Below, in pieces: positions 15,802-23,466 of a stretch of DNA of 24,234 nt. This DNA is from JAZDDE01 sp039714435 (lineage in GTDB: Bacteria > Gemmatimonadota > Gemmatimonadetes > Palauibacterales > Palauibacteraceae). The stretch's first letter is position 1. Each line of letters starts with the position of its first letter. Where the stretch lies: assembly GCA_039714435.1 (NCBI GenBank), contig JBDLJJ010000031.1:1-24234 (forward strand). The letters are read 5' to 3'. The notes under the pieces were generated by a model. That model ran no database searches, was not told where the DNA came from, and saw nothing but the letters and a program-made list of their open reading frames with translations. A program made the translations under genes and the position numbers.

Positions 15802-16281
15802 TCACGCCAACTCGGGCTCGATCAACTTATCGAGGCAGTTCCAGCAGAGAAGGGCGCACTTGATGCGCACGGGAAACTTCGCCACGCCGGCCAGCGCTCG
15901 GAGGTCGCCTAGAGCCTCGTCGTGAGCGGCATCCTGATTTCCGTGCAGCATTTCAGTGAACCGCGCGGTCAATTCCATCGCCTCGGCGAGAGTCTTGCCC
16001 ATCAGCTGATGCGTCATCATGGACGCCGAAGCCATGCTGATCGAGCACCCTTTGCCGCCGAACCCGACCTTGGTAATTCGGTCGTTCTCTACGGCCAGGA
16101 CCACTTCCACAACATCTCCGCACAGAGGATTATTCAGGGTGATGCTGTGGGTGGCGTTCTCGACCGGACCCTTGTTACGAGGCCGCCGGTAGTGGTCGAG
16201 AATGACTTCCTGGTAAAGCTGATGCAGCGAAGAGGGGACTGAGCGGTCAATCGGCCGACCGTTCTGCGGTGTCTCGTCCAT
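15802..16281 (-). CDS. sufU: SufU sulfur-transfer protein
   Basis: SufU accepts persulfide sulfur from SufS for Fe-S assembly by SufBCD. A 159-residue protein with LYQEVILDHYRRPRN, the first zinc/Cys motif NPLCGD, GGKGCSISMASASMM and the C-terminal RIKCALLCWNCL, matching SufU rather than IscU (which has different spacing and an LPPVK motif). Three conserved Cys plus Asp of CGD would bind zinc. The start is ATG 16281, 18 nt after sufS; a short variable N-terminus precedes the family region. Confidence 0.95.
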   Translation of the reverse strand: MDETPQNGRPIDRSVPSSLHQLYQEVILDHYRRPRNKGPVENATHSITLNNPLCGDVVEVVLAVENDRITKVGFGGKGCSISMASASMMTHQLMGKTLAEAMELTARFTEMLHGNQDAAHDEALGDLRALAGVAKFPVRIKCALLCWNCLDKLIEPELA

Positions 16282-16299
16282 GTGGGCTTTCCGCGGGCC

Positions 16300-17559
16300 T
16301 TATGTATCGAGTCTGAAGATAGAGGCCGCGATGTGCAGGCCTTCGATCAGTGCATCGACTTCCGCGGGCGTATTGTACAGGTAGAAGCTCGCCCGCGCAG
16401 TAGCGTCGACGCCAAGGTGATTCATCAGGGGCTGGTTACAATGGTGGCCGGCACGAATCGCGATCCCGTGCTGGTCCAGAATCGTGGCCAGGTCGTGCGC
16501 GTGGATGTCGCCATACGTGAACGAAAAGACGCCTGTGCGACCGGTACGCGGCCCGTATATGCGGAGTCCCGCAACCTCGTCCAGCCGGCTGAGAGCATAC
16601 TGTGCGACTTCCCTTTCCCACGCCGCGATCGCCTCCATTCCCAGGCTGCGCAGGTAGCTGACGGCCGCCCCCAGACCCACAGCTCCGGCCACGTTCGGCG
16701 TCCCCGCTTCAAACTTGTGCGGGACGTCGGCCCAGGTCGAGCCCTCCAGCCGAACCTCCGCGATCATCTCGCCGCCGCCCTGGTAGGGAGGCATTACGTC
16801 CAGGATTTCGCGGCGGCTCCACAGGGCGCCGATGCCTGTCGGGCCGCACATCTTGTGGCCGCTGAAGGCGTAAAAATCGCACCCCATTTCCTGGACGTCC
16901 ACCGCCATATGGGGTACGGCCTGGGCGCCATCGAGCAAGCACAGGGCGCCGGCTTCGTGGGCCAGGCGCACGATTTCCGCAACGGGGTTGATCGTCCCCA
17001 TGCTGTTGGAGACATGAGTAACCGCCACCAGCTTGGGATGGCCACCAAGCAGACGCCGGTAGTCGTCGAGATCCAGCTCACCGCTGGGCGTCACGTCTAT
17101 GAAGTCCAACTCGGCGCCGGTACGCGCGGCCAGGAGCTGCCACGGAACGAGGTTGGAATGATGCTCCATCTTGGTGAGCAAAACCCGGTCGCCCGGACCG
17201 AGATTGGCCCCACCCCACGCCGTCGCTACCAGATTGACAGCCTCGGTCGTGCCTCGCACGAAAACCAGCTCCGAGGGAGATTCAGCTCCGATATGACCGG
17301 CTACGATGCCGCGGGCTTCTTCGTACGCATCGGTGGCTTCGACGCTCAGGGCGTGCGCGCCGCGATGGACGTTGGAGTGGTAGTTCCGATAGTAATCGCG
17401 GACCGTCTCGATGACGGCTGCCGGTTTTTGAGAGCTGGCGGCATTGTCCAGGTAGACGAGAGGGCGCCCGTGAACGGACCGCTCGAGTATTGGGAAGTCG
17501 GCGCGAACGCGCCCGATGGCGAGCTCGGCCTCAGCCGAGACTGACCTGGATTTCGCCAT
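16300..17559 (-). CDS. sufS: Cysteine desulfurase SufS
   Basis: A PLP enzyme that takes sulfur from cysteine and passes it to SufU. The 419-residue protein has YLDNAASSQKP, the helix HSNVHRGAH, the PLP lysine in FSGHKMCGPTGIG (Lys236) and the persulfide cysteine in RAGHHCNQPLM (Cys374), which fits the SufS subclass (GHHCxQP, short active-site loop). ATG 17559 is used; GTG 17568 and TTG 17565 in frame are alternatives, with GAGG 6 nt before the TTG. It overlaps the Rieske gene by 29 bp, consistent with coupled expression. Confidence 0.95.
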   Translation of the reverse strand: MAKSRSVSAEAELAIGRVRADFPILERSVHGRPLVYLDNAASSQKPAAVIETVRDYYRNYHSNVHRGAHALSVEATDAYEEARGIVAGHIGAESPSELVFVRGTTEAVNLVATAWGGANLGPGDRVLLTKMEHHSNLVPWQLLAARTGAELDFIDVTPSGELDLDDYRRLLGGHPKLVAVTHVSNSMGTINPVAEIVRLAHEAGALCLLDGAQAVPHMAVDVQEMGCDFYAFSGHKMCGPTGIGALWSRREILDVMPPYQGGGEMIAEVRLEGSTWADVPHKFEAGTPNVAGAVGLGAAVSYLRSLGMEAIAAWEREVAQYALSRLDEVAGLRIYGPRTGRTGVFSFTYGDIHAHDLATILDQHGIAIRAGHHCNQPLMNHLGVDATARASFYLYNTPAEVDALIEGLHIAASIFRLDT

Positions 17560-17842
17560 CCTCAACACGCACCTCGTACGTCTTCACCGGTCTCACCGCC
17601 GGAAGCGCCTTAGCCACCCCGGTCTCCAGGTCGAACCGCGCTCCGTGCAGAATACAGGTTATCTGCCCGTTCTCGAGGTCTCCGTCAGACAGCGGAAACT
17701 CTTCGTGCGAGCAGCAATCGTGAAGAGCGAAGAAACGGCCTTGTTCGTGGATGACGGCCACCTTCACTCCACCCACTTCCACTCCGATCATGCTGCCCTC
17801 GGGGACTTCCTCAAGCTGCGCGACGGTATGAAATGCCGACAT
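17531..17842 (-). CDS. Rieske [2Fe-2S] ferredoxin-like protein in the suf operon
   Basis: A 103-residue soluble Rieske protein. The cluster ligands are CCSHEEFPLSDG (Cys44, His46) and CILHGARFDLETG (Cys63, His66), the two-box spacing of Rieske-type ferredoxins of the bacterial non-haem iron dioxygenase class. It lacks the disulfide cysteines of respiratory Rieske proteins. Rieske genes of this kind are often found between sufD and sufS; a role as electron donor or cluster acceptor is plausible but not shown. It starts 1 bp after the sufD stop. Confidence 0.92.
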   Translation of the reverse strand: MSAFHTVAQLEEVPEGSMIGVEVGGVKVAVIHEQGRFFALHDCCSHEEFPLSDGDLENGQITCILHGARFDLETGVAKALPAVRPVKTYEVRVEDGEIQVSLG

Positions 17843-17843
17843 C

Positions 17844-19145
17844 CTAGAGACCGATCTTCTCCTCTATGACCTGACGAACCCGCTCGCGCACGCCCTCCAC
17901 CGGGACACGGCCCAGCACTTCCTCGAAAAAGCCGAACACGAGGAGTCGTTCCGCCTGCTTCCGGCTCAGGCCGCGGCTCATCAGGTAGAACATCTGCATA
18001 TCATCTACCTGGCCCACCGTGGCTCCGTGCGAACAGCGCACGTCGTTGGCCTCGATTTCCAGGTTGGGGAGCGCAGTGGCGGCAGCATCGTCGCTCAGGA
18101 GAAGATTGCGGTTGGTCTGGTACGCATCGGTCAGCTGCGCCTGCGGATCCACCCGTATCAGCCCGCGAAACACGCTCCGCGCCCCGCCCGTCAGCGCGCC
18201 CTTGTAAAGAAGATCGCTGTGTGCGTGCGCAGCCTCATGATGCTGCAGCGTATGGTGGTCAAAGTGCTGGCTCCCATCGCCAAACCACAGCGCCAACATC
18301 TCGCTGCTTCCCGCTTCTCCCTGCAGGTGACTCGTGACATCCGCCCGGGCCAGGTCTCCGCCCAGCGTGACGTTAAACCCGCTCAGCCTGGCGTCACGCC
18401 GCGTATTCGCGTGCTGCATGCTGAAGTGCTTGACTCCGGATCCGTAACGCTGCAGAGAAATGAAGTTCACGCTCGCGTTCTCGGCTCCGAAGATCTCGGT
18501 ACCGTTCAAGCTCAGCGAACCCGGCTCCAGATCGGGCGACACATACTCGTCCACGCAGGTGACCGACGCCCCGCTCTCCGTGATGATAAGCGAGTGTGTG
18601 GAGACGAGAGCTTCCGGCGTGCCGAGATGCCTCAGTACATGCACTGGATCAGGGATCGCTACCCCGGCCGGGACGTGCAGCACGTATCCGTCCGAGACTG
18701 TGGCGGAATGAAGTGCCCACAGCTTGGCCTCGGCCGGCGCGACGGAACTGGCGAACAGATACCGTTCAATTAATTCGGGATGAGTCTCGAGGACCTCCAG
18801 CAGCGGCGCGAACAACACGCCCATGTCCTTCAACTGCGGGTCGAGCTCTGTGTGAATGACCTGTCCGCCGTCCTGTACCATGACCGCGCTGCGAGCCTGT
18901 CCGTTGTCCAACACGGTCTGCACGGCTGCCGGAATCGCCCGCTTCTTCGGAGCTCCACCGTTCTCCGCAGCCGGTCCGCCCAGTAGAGGGTGGTATGCTT
19001 CTACATCGAGCCCGCTGATGTCCGTATATCGCCACTCTTCCATCTTGCGAGTAGGCATCGGATGGCGGCCGAACTCTTCCCAGGCAGCCGCCCTGCGGCG
19101 TTGGAGGGAGCCGGGCTCGTGCCCGGTCAGATGTGCCGTCAGCAT
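17844..19145 (-). CDS. sufD: Fe-S assembly protein SufD
   Basis: A scaffold partner of SufB and SufC. A 433-residue protein with an N-terminal helical part (including RKMEEWRYTDIS), a central right-handed beta-helix, and the C-terminal signature ALPNLEIEANDVRCSHGATVGQ, whose Cys-Ser-His includes the conserved SufD histidine, followed by FYLMSRGLSRKQAERLLVFGFF. The ATG overlaps the sufB TGA by 1 nt (TGATG), so the two subunits are coupled. Confidence 0.95.
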   Translation of the reverse strand: MLTAHLTGHEPGSLQRRRAAAWEEFGRHPMPTRKMEEWRYTDISGLDVEAYHPLLGGPAAENGGAPKKRAIPAAVQTVLDNGQARSAVMVQDGGQVIHTELDPQLKDMGVLFAPLLEVLETHPELIERYLFASSVAPAEAKLWALHSATVSDGYVLHVPAGVAIPDPVHVLRHLGTPEALVSTHSLIITESGASVTCVDEYVSPDLEPGSLSLNGTEIFGAENASVNFISLQRYGSGVKHFSMQHANTRRDARLSGFNVTLGGDLARADVTSHLQGEAGSSEMLALWFGDGSQHFDHHTLQHHEAAHAHSDLLYKGALTGGARSVFRGLIRVDPQAQLTDAYQTNRNLLLSDDAAATALPNLEIEANDVRCSHGATVGQVDDMQMFYLMSRGLSRKQAERLLVFGFFEEVLGRVPVEGVRERVRQVIEEKIGL

Positions 19146-20554
19146 CAGCCTACGCTGCCTTCCATCTCGAGTTCGATGAGCCGGTTCAACTCGATGGCGT
19201 ACTCGAGCGGGAGTTCCTTTGCGATCGGCTCGATGAATCCACGTACGACCATCGTCATGGCTTCTTCCTCCGACAGTCCCCGACTCATCAGATAGAACAG
19301 CTGCTCCTCGCCGACCTTCGAGACGCGGGCCTCGTGCCCGATCGAGGACTGGTTCTCATCGATCTCGATATAGGGGTAGGTATCGGTCCGTGACGTTTCA
19401 TCCAGGAGAAGCGCATCGCACTCCACATTGGACTTGGAACCCACGGCGCCCTCGTACACCTTGCACTGGCCGCGGTATGTCGCACGCCCGTGTCCCCGGG
19501 AGATCGACTTGGATGTGATCTGCGACGTGGTGTGAGGAGCCGCGTGCACGACTTTGCCGCCTGTGTCCTGATGCTGCCCGCTGTTTGCGTAGGCAATCGA
19601 CAGGATGGCTCCGTGTGCCCGCTCTCCGACCAGGTAGCAGGAGGGGTATTTCATCGTCAGCTTGGAACCCAGGTTGCCGTCCAGCCACTCCATCGTGGCA
19701 TCCTCGTTCACGATCGCTCGCTGCGTAACGAGATTATACATGTTGTTGGACCAGTTCTGGATCGTCGTATACCTGAACCGGGCGCCCTGCTTTACGATGA
19801 TTTCGATCACGCCCGAGTGAAAACTCTCGGTTGTGTACACGGGAGCCGTGCAGCCCTCGATGTAATGCGCCTGCGAGTCCTCCTCGCAGATGATCAGCGT
19901 GCGCTCGAACTGTCCCATCTGCTCGGCGTTGACGCGGAAATACGCCTGCAGCGGAATATCCACGTCCACACCCTTGGGGATATACACGAAAGAGCCGCCC
20001 GACCAGACCGCGGAGTTGAGGGCCGCGAACTTGTTGTCCCGCGGCGGAACCACGGTGGCGAAGTGCTCCCGGAAAAGCTCCGGATAGAGCTTGAGCCCAT
20101 CCTCGATCGACTCGAAGATGATCCCCTGCTCTTCCCACTCTTCCTTCAGGGAGTGGTACACCATCTCCGATTCGTACTGAGCGCCTACCCCGGCCAGCAC
20201 CTGCCGCTCAGCCTCGGGGATCCCGAGCCGCTCGAAGGTCTCCTTGATGCTGTCCGGCACGTCGTCCCAGGAGCGCTCCATCTGATCCTGGGGACGAAGG
20301 TAAAAGTAGATTTCGTCCAGATTCAGCTTGGACAGGTCCCCGCCCCACTCCGGCATGGGCTTGGAGTAGTAGATCTCAAGGGCTTTCAGCCTGAAATCCA
20401 GCATCCACTCCGGCTCTTCCTTATGGGCTGAGATCTGCCGGACGATGTCCTCGCTCAGACCCTTCCGAGCCTTGAACACGGGCTTGTCTTCGGTGACGAA
20501 GTCGTACTTGTACTCGTCCAGTCCGAGGTCGGCTGCCAAGTCGTTGTCAGGCAT
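19145..20554 (-). CDS. sufB: Fe-S assembly scaffold SufB
   Basis: The core scaffold of the SufBCD complex. A 469-residue protein with EPEWMLDFRLKAL, the DVPDSIKETFERLGIPEAER segment, VVPPRDNKFAALNSAVWSGG, the beta-helix core (FHSGVIEIIVKQGARFRYTTIQNWS), the assembly cysteine in SNVECDALLLDE and the C-terminal FYLMSRGLSEEEAMTMVVRGFIEPI. Length and sequence are continuous and no intein is present, although SufB is a common intein host. It starts 11 nt after the sufC stop. Confidence 0.96.
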   Translation of the reverse strand: MPDNDLAADLGLDEYKYDFVTEDKPVFKARKGLSEDIVRQISAHKEEPEWMLDFRLKALEIYYSKPMPEWGGDLSKLNLDEIYFYLRPQDQMERSWDDVPDSIKETFERLGIPEAERQVLAGVGAQYESEMVYHSLKEEWEEQGIIFESIEDGLKLYPELFREHFATVVPPRDNKFAALNSAVWSGGSFVYIPKGVDVDIPLQAYFRVNAEQMGQFERTLIICEEDSQAHYIEGCTAPVYTTESFHSGVIEIIVKQGARFRYTTIQNWSNNMYNLVTQRAIVNEDATMEWLDGNLGSKLTMKYPSCYLVGERAHGAILSIAYANSGQHQDTGGKVVHAAPHTTSQITSKSISRGHGRATYRGQCKVYEGAVGSKSNVECDALLLDETSRTDTYPYIEIDENQSSIGHEARVSKVGEEQLFYLMSRGLSEEEAMTMVVRGFIEPIAKELPLEYAIELNRLIELEMEGSVG

Positions 20555-20565
20555 TCAAAGTCTCC

Positions 20566-21345
20566 CTAAGAAGCCGCGGCCGTGGCCGTCTCATGCAGCC
20601 AATCGTAGCCCTGCTCCTCCAGATGGTCCGCAAGCTCCGGCCCGCCACTCTGGGCGATACGGCCTTTGAGCATTACATGTACCTGATCCGGCTGGATGTA
20701 GCCCAGAATCCGTTTGTAGTGCGTGATCATGAGCACTCCGAGCTCGGGATCTGCAGCAGACAGCGTATTCACGCCGTCGGACACGACGCGAAGAGCATCG
20801 ATGTCCAGGCCGCTGTCGGTCTCATCCAGCACGGCCATCTTCGGTTCCAGCATGGCCATTTGAAGAATCTCGTTTCGCTTCTTTTCTCCGCCTGAGAACC
20901 CTTCGTTGACGTACCTGGCGGCGAAGCTCTCATCCATCTTGAGCAGAGCCAGCTTCTCCTGGAGGCTCTTGTGGAAGGCGAACACGTCGATCCCCTCGGC
21001 ATCGTCCCGCCGAGCATTCACTGCGGTCCGGAGGAAATTGGCTATCGAGACACCCGATACCTCACTCGGATACTGGAACGCCAGGAAAAGGCCGGCCCTG
21101 CTGCGCTCGTCCGGCTCCATCTCCAGGACGTCCTCGCCGTTCAGCAGAATCTGCCCATCCGTGATCTCGTAGCCGGGATGACCCGCGATCGCCTTGGCCA
21201 GGGTGCTTTTTCCGGATCCGTTGGGGCCCATCAGGGCGTGCGTCTCTCCCGGACGCACGGCCAGGTCTACTCCGCGCAGGATCTCGGTGTCAGTGCCGGC
21301 AACCCGGACATGCAGATTTTTTATCTCAAGCAAGTATTCAGACAT
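20566..21345 (-). CDS. sufC: Fe-S assembly ATPase SufC
   Basis: The ABC-type ATPase of SufBCD. A 259-residue protein with Walker A GPNGSGKST (residues 40-48), the Q-loop in FLAFQYPSEVSGVS, the ABC signature FSGGEKKRNE and Walker B MAVLDETDSGLDIDAL, then ITHYKRIL with the switch histidine. ATG 21345 (MSEYLLEIKNLHV) matches family starts; an open frame continues to 21420 without similarity. It is the first gene of the suf run, with a leader of about 85 nt if the predicted promoter is right. Confidence 0.96.
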   Translation of the reverse strand: MSEYLLEIKNLHVRVAGTDTEILRGVDLAVRPGETHALMGPNGSGKSTLAKAIAGHPGYEITDGQILLNGEDVLEMEPDERSRAGLFLAFQYPSEVSGVSIANFLRTAVNARRDDAEGIDVFAFHKSLQEKLALLKMDESFAARYVNEGFSGGEKKRNEILQMAMLEPKMAVLDETDSGLDIDALRVVSDGVNTLSAADPELGVLMITHYKRILGYIQPDQVHVMLKGRIAQSGGPELADHLEEQGYDWLHETATAAAS

Positions 21346-21437
21346 CGTATTCTGGTGCTCCGGTAATCTCTCGTGGGATTGCTGCGGCGCCTCGAGCGGA
21401 CCCTGGCGCAGCATCCGCAATGGCCTACAGGAGCACG

Positions 21438-21466
21438 AAAATAGCGAGAATGAGAATCATTATCAA
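21438..21466 (-). promoter_or_regulatory. Predicted suf operon promoter
   Basis: On the minus strand TTGATA (21466-21461, 5/6) is followed by a 17-bp spacer and TATTTT (21443-21438, 4/6). Transcription would start near 21431 and the first gene is sufC. The spacing and the coincidence with the Fur-like box favour it. Confidence 0.55.
21446..21464. promoter_or_regulatory. Fur box (predicted) in the suf promoter
   Basis: GAGAATGAGAATCATTATC differs from the 19-bp E. coli Fur consensus GATAATGATAATCATTATC at two positions (T to G at 3 and 9). It lies across the -35/spacer region of the predicted suf promoter, where a bound repressor would block RNA polymerase. It is also 40 bp upstream of the divergent dehydrogenase start, so it could affect that gene too. 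Confidence 0.7.
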
Positions 21467-21503
21467 GTAGCGCAGCCGGTCAGACGAACGGTATGTTCCG
21501 CCC

Positions 21504-22532
21504 ATGCGCGCGGGATTCTTCCGCCAACACGGCGGGTCTGAGGTTATGGAGATAGGTGAGGCGCCAGACCCTGTGTTGGCTCACGGCACTGTGATCGTCC
21601 GGGTACGGGCGGTAGCTCTGAACCATCTGGATCTCTGGGTTCGGCGGGGAATCCCGGGCCTGTCCCTCGATCTTCCCCACATTGGTGGTTCTGACGCCGC
21701 CGGAGAGATAGCGGAAGTCGGCCCTGGCGTGACTGGCTGGGCGGCGGGAGACAGGGTGGTCATCAATCCTTCCCTGTGGTGCGGGGAGTGCGATTTCTGC
21801 TCCGCGGGCGAAGAGAGTATGTGTCGCCGGTTCATGGTGCTGGGGGAGCATGTGACGGGAGCGGCGGCCGAGCTGGTCCGAGTCCCGGCGCAAAACCTGT
21901 GGTCGATTCCGGATATGCTCTCTTTTGCCGAAGCGGCCGCGACGCCGCTCGTGTTTCAGACCGCCTGGCGTGCTCTCATGTCGCGGGCTGGTCTGCGAGA
22001 GGGAGATGTGCTCCTCGTCACCGGTGCCTCGGGAGGTGTTTCGACCGCGGCGCTCCAGATCGGAAAATGGTGCGGGGCGACCGTACTGGCGGTAACCAGT
22101 GGAGCGGATAACGTGGCACGCGTCGCCGAGTTGGGCGCTGATCACGTAATAGACAGAGCGGCGGATGATTTGCGGACGGCTGTCAGGGCGGCGACTCAAG
22201 GCGGCAAGGTCGACGTCATACTCGACAGCGTAGGTGAGGGCATGTGGCCCGACTTGATTCGTTGCCTGGACAACAATGGCAGAATCGTTTCCTACGGGGC
22301 AACAACGGGCTCCGCCGTGCGCATCGACCTGCAGCACGTGTTCTGGAAACAGCTGCAGGTGATCGGTACGACCATGGGGTCCAGAGCGGAGTTCGAATCC
22401 GTAATGAAACTCGTCGGGGACGGGACGTTTCGCGCCGTCGTTCACGACACGTGGGCACTGGACCGGATCGCGGCCGCCCACGCAGAACTCGAGGAGGGCA
22501 GGGTGTTCGGAAAACTGGTGCTCGTACCGTGA
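21504..22532 (+). CDS. Zinc-type MDR alcohol dehydrogenase/quinone reductase-like oxidoreductase
   Basis: A 342-residue medium-chain dehydrogenase. The N-terminal GroES-like domain has the structural zinc lobe with Cys93, Cys96, Cys99 and Cys107 (CGECDFCSAGEESMC). The Rossmann domain has VTGASGGVSTAALQIGKWCGA and the C-terminal EEGRVFGKLVLVP. At the usual catalytic-zinc cysteine position the sequence is ALNHLDLW (Asn), as in quinone-reductase-like members, so catalytic zinc may be absent although structural zinc is kept. Substrate unknown. ATG 21504 is divergent from the suf operon. The stop overlaps the next start (GTGA at 22529-22532). Confidence 0.9.
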   Translation: MRAGFFRQHGGSEVMEIGEAPDPVLAHGTVIVRVRAVALNHLDLWVRRGIPGLSLDLPHIGGSDAAGEIAEVGPGVTGWAAGDRVVINPSLWCGECDFCSAGEESMCRRFMVLGEHVTGAAAELVRVPAQNLWSIPDMLSFAEAAATPLVFQTAWRALMSRAGLREGDVLLVTGASGGVSTAALQIGKWCGATVLAVTSGADNVARVAELGADHVIDRAADDLRTAVRAATQGGKVDVILDSVGEGMWPDLIRCLDNNGRIVSYGATTGSAVRIDLQHVFWKQLQVIGTTMGSRAEFESVMKLVGDGTFRAVVHDTWALDRIAAAHAELEEGRVFGKLVLVP

Positions 22533-22918
22533 AGCTGCTCCTTGTCGTGGCCGTGTTTCTCGCGATCAGCGGCTGCGTGGAGGCGGAGGAGGCGCCCGAG
22601 CTGCCAGCGCCTGAGCTATCAGCAGATTCTGCCAGCACGCCCGCCGTTCCCGGGCTACGCACTGAGCCGCTGGACTCGGTGCGGGTATTGAGACTCTGGC
22701 TGGTGAACGGCCGCTCGACCCCGGTGCTGGTCGACGCGATGGCTGGTGCGGATCCTGTCGCCGTGGATTCACTTGGACCCCTGGACAGCGCCCGCGTCAA
22801 CCTGGAGGTCCGCGCTGACAGTGTTCGCATCTCCGCCCGGTCCACAGCCGGACGCGAGTTCGGCGATCGCTGGCTGCATGTGAGCGAGGATTCAGTCACA
22901 CGCGTCCAGCTTCCCTAG
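22529..22918 (+). CDS. Small lipoprotein, unknown function
   Basis: A 129-residue predicted lipoprotein: short basic start (MKLLLVVAVFLAISGC), lipobox ISGC with Cys16, an acidic Ala/Pro/Glu linker, then a beta-rich domain (VRVLRLWLVNGRSTPVLVDAMAG ... VNLEVRADSVRISARS ... DRWLHVSEDSVTRVQLP). GTG 22529 overlaps the dehydrogenase stop by 4 nt, indicating coupled translation. The open frame extends upstream to 22244 inside the dehydrogenase gene, but the signal peptide marks the true start. No family recognised. Confidence 0.78.
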   Translation: MKLLLVVAVFLAISGCVEAEEAPELPAPELSADSASTPAVPGLRTEPLDSVRVLRLWLVNGRSTPVLVDAMAGADPVAVDSLGPLDSARVNLEVRADSVRISARSTAGREFGDRWLHVSEDSVTRVQLP

Positions 22919-23092
22919 ACCCCCTCTCCCGCGGTTTCCCTCGCCATGTGGGATCTCTGCAACAGTCACCGAGTTTCCCACTTAAGCCTGCTTTCGTAAT
23001 CCGCTACGCAGCCGCGACTTAAAAAGACCCCACTTCATAGCATCGATCTTGCACTCTCCGGGGTAGGAATCACCTGGCCGCAAGGAGGAACA
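22919..23092. other. Intergenic leader upstream of the 48-residue peptide gene
   Basis: 174 bp without a supported gene. A hairpin could form from GTGGGA (22948-22953) and TCCCAC (22976-22981), but it lacks a T-run and has a 22-nt loop, so it is not a convincing terminator. A clear promoter for the downstream gene is not evident. The last 12 bp carry its Shine-Dalgarno. Confidence 0.4.
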
Positions 23093-23239
23093 ATGAAGCT
23101 GAGTAGGGAGATCGTCATCGCTACCCTGTCCGCGAGCCTTGCCGCCCTGGCAATCCTGGCGAGACATCCGGAGCCGCGAAAAGTCGAGCCGGCTTCCGTT
23201 ACCCAGGCGGATGTTGAAAGCGAGCGCTGGTTCATCTGA
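23093..23239 (+). CDS. 48-residue membrane or secreted peptide, unknown
   Basis: A short gene with a strong Shine-Dalgarno (AAGGAGGA, 23082-23089; GGAGG 4 nt before ATG). The product is 48 residues: a basic start MKLSREIV, one hydrophobic helix (about residues 7-23, Ala/Leu/Ile-rich), a basic Pro-containing turn RHPEPRKVEP and a polar acidic tail ending ESERWFI. It could be a single-pass inner-membrane protein with the tail outside, or an uncleaved signal anchor; no lipobox and no clear cleavage site. It does not look like a lasso, lanthipeptide or other RiPP precursor I know (no Cys, no ring-forming Gly start). The AAGGAGGA is much better than those of most genes here, which supports it being translated. 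It sits between a lipoprotein gene and a MerR-type regulator on the same strand. Confidence 0.6.
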   Translation: MKLSREIVIATLSASLAALAILARHPEPRKVEPASVTQADVESERWFI

Positions 23240-23466
23240 TAATCGGATGGCTGCACAGTAGTAGAGAGATTGCTGCATAGTATAGAGCGACACACGATAT
23301 AACATCTCTGGCGGATCCACGCCGAGCTGCCCTCATACAGAACCCCCTCCTTCGTACCATACTCTCCCCTTCCCAGCATGCACCCACCTTGACAGGCTAA
23401 CAAGCACCGAGCGACACTGTGTACTAAGTAGTCGTCCGAACGTGTTTACTACGGGGAAGATTCGTC
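23240..23466. other. Intergenic region upstream of the MerR-type regulator
   Basis: 227 bp without a supported gene. It contains two imperfect copies of a repeat (23250-23270 and 23272-23290, sharing GCTGCAnAGTA and TAGAG), a TATAAC hexamer (23298-23303), a TTGACA hexamer (23389-23394) and short inverted GTAGT/ACTAC arms (23428-23432, 23448-23452). TTGACA has only a poor -10 (GACACT, 18-bp spacer). None of these is strong enough to name a promoter. Confidence 0.4.

Noticed and set aside
16282..17544. A 420-codon open frame on the plus strand
   Set aside because: It mirrors sufS almost exactly and shows no protein family features.
19490..20431. A 313-codon open frame on the plus strand
   Set aside because: Antisense to sufB, with no recognisable domain.
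21425..21505. A 26-residue hydrophobic open frame on the minus strand upstream of sufC (MGGTYRSSDRLRYLIMILI...)
   Set aside because: The better explanation of this stretch is the suf promoter and Fur box. The predicted transcript starts near 21431, downstream of this ATG, and there is no Shine-Dalgarno. It stays possible only if an upstream promoter exists.
22390..22402. GAGTTCGAATCC resembling a tRNA T-loop
   Set aside because: It lies inside the dehydrogenase coding frame, and no acceptor or anticodon stem fits around it.
21480..22481. A 333-codon open frame on the minus strand
   Set aside because: Antisense to the MDR dehydrogenase; the composition is Arg/His/Pro-rich shadow sequence.
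22948..22981. GTGGGA / TCCCAC hairpin after the small lipoprotein
   Set aside because: Short stem, long loop and no following T-run.
23035..23403. A 122-codon open frame on the minus strand
   Set aside because: It overlaps the 48-residue gene and intergenic DNA, has no Shine-Dalgarno or motif, and contains scattered Cys and Arg typical of noncoding translation.
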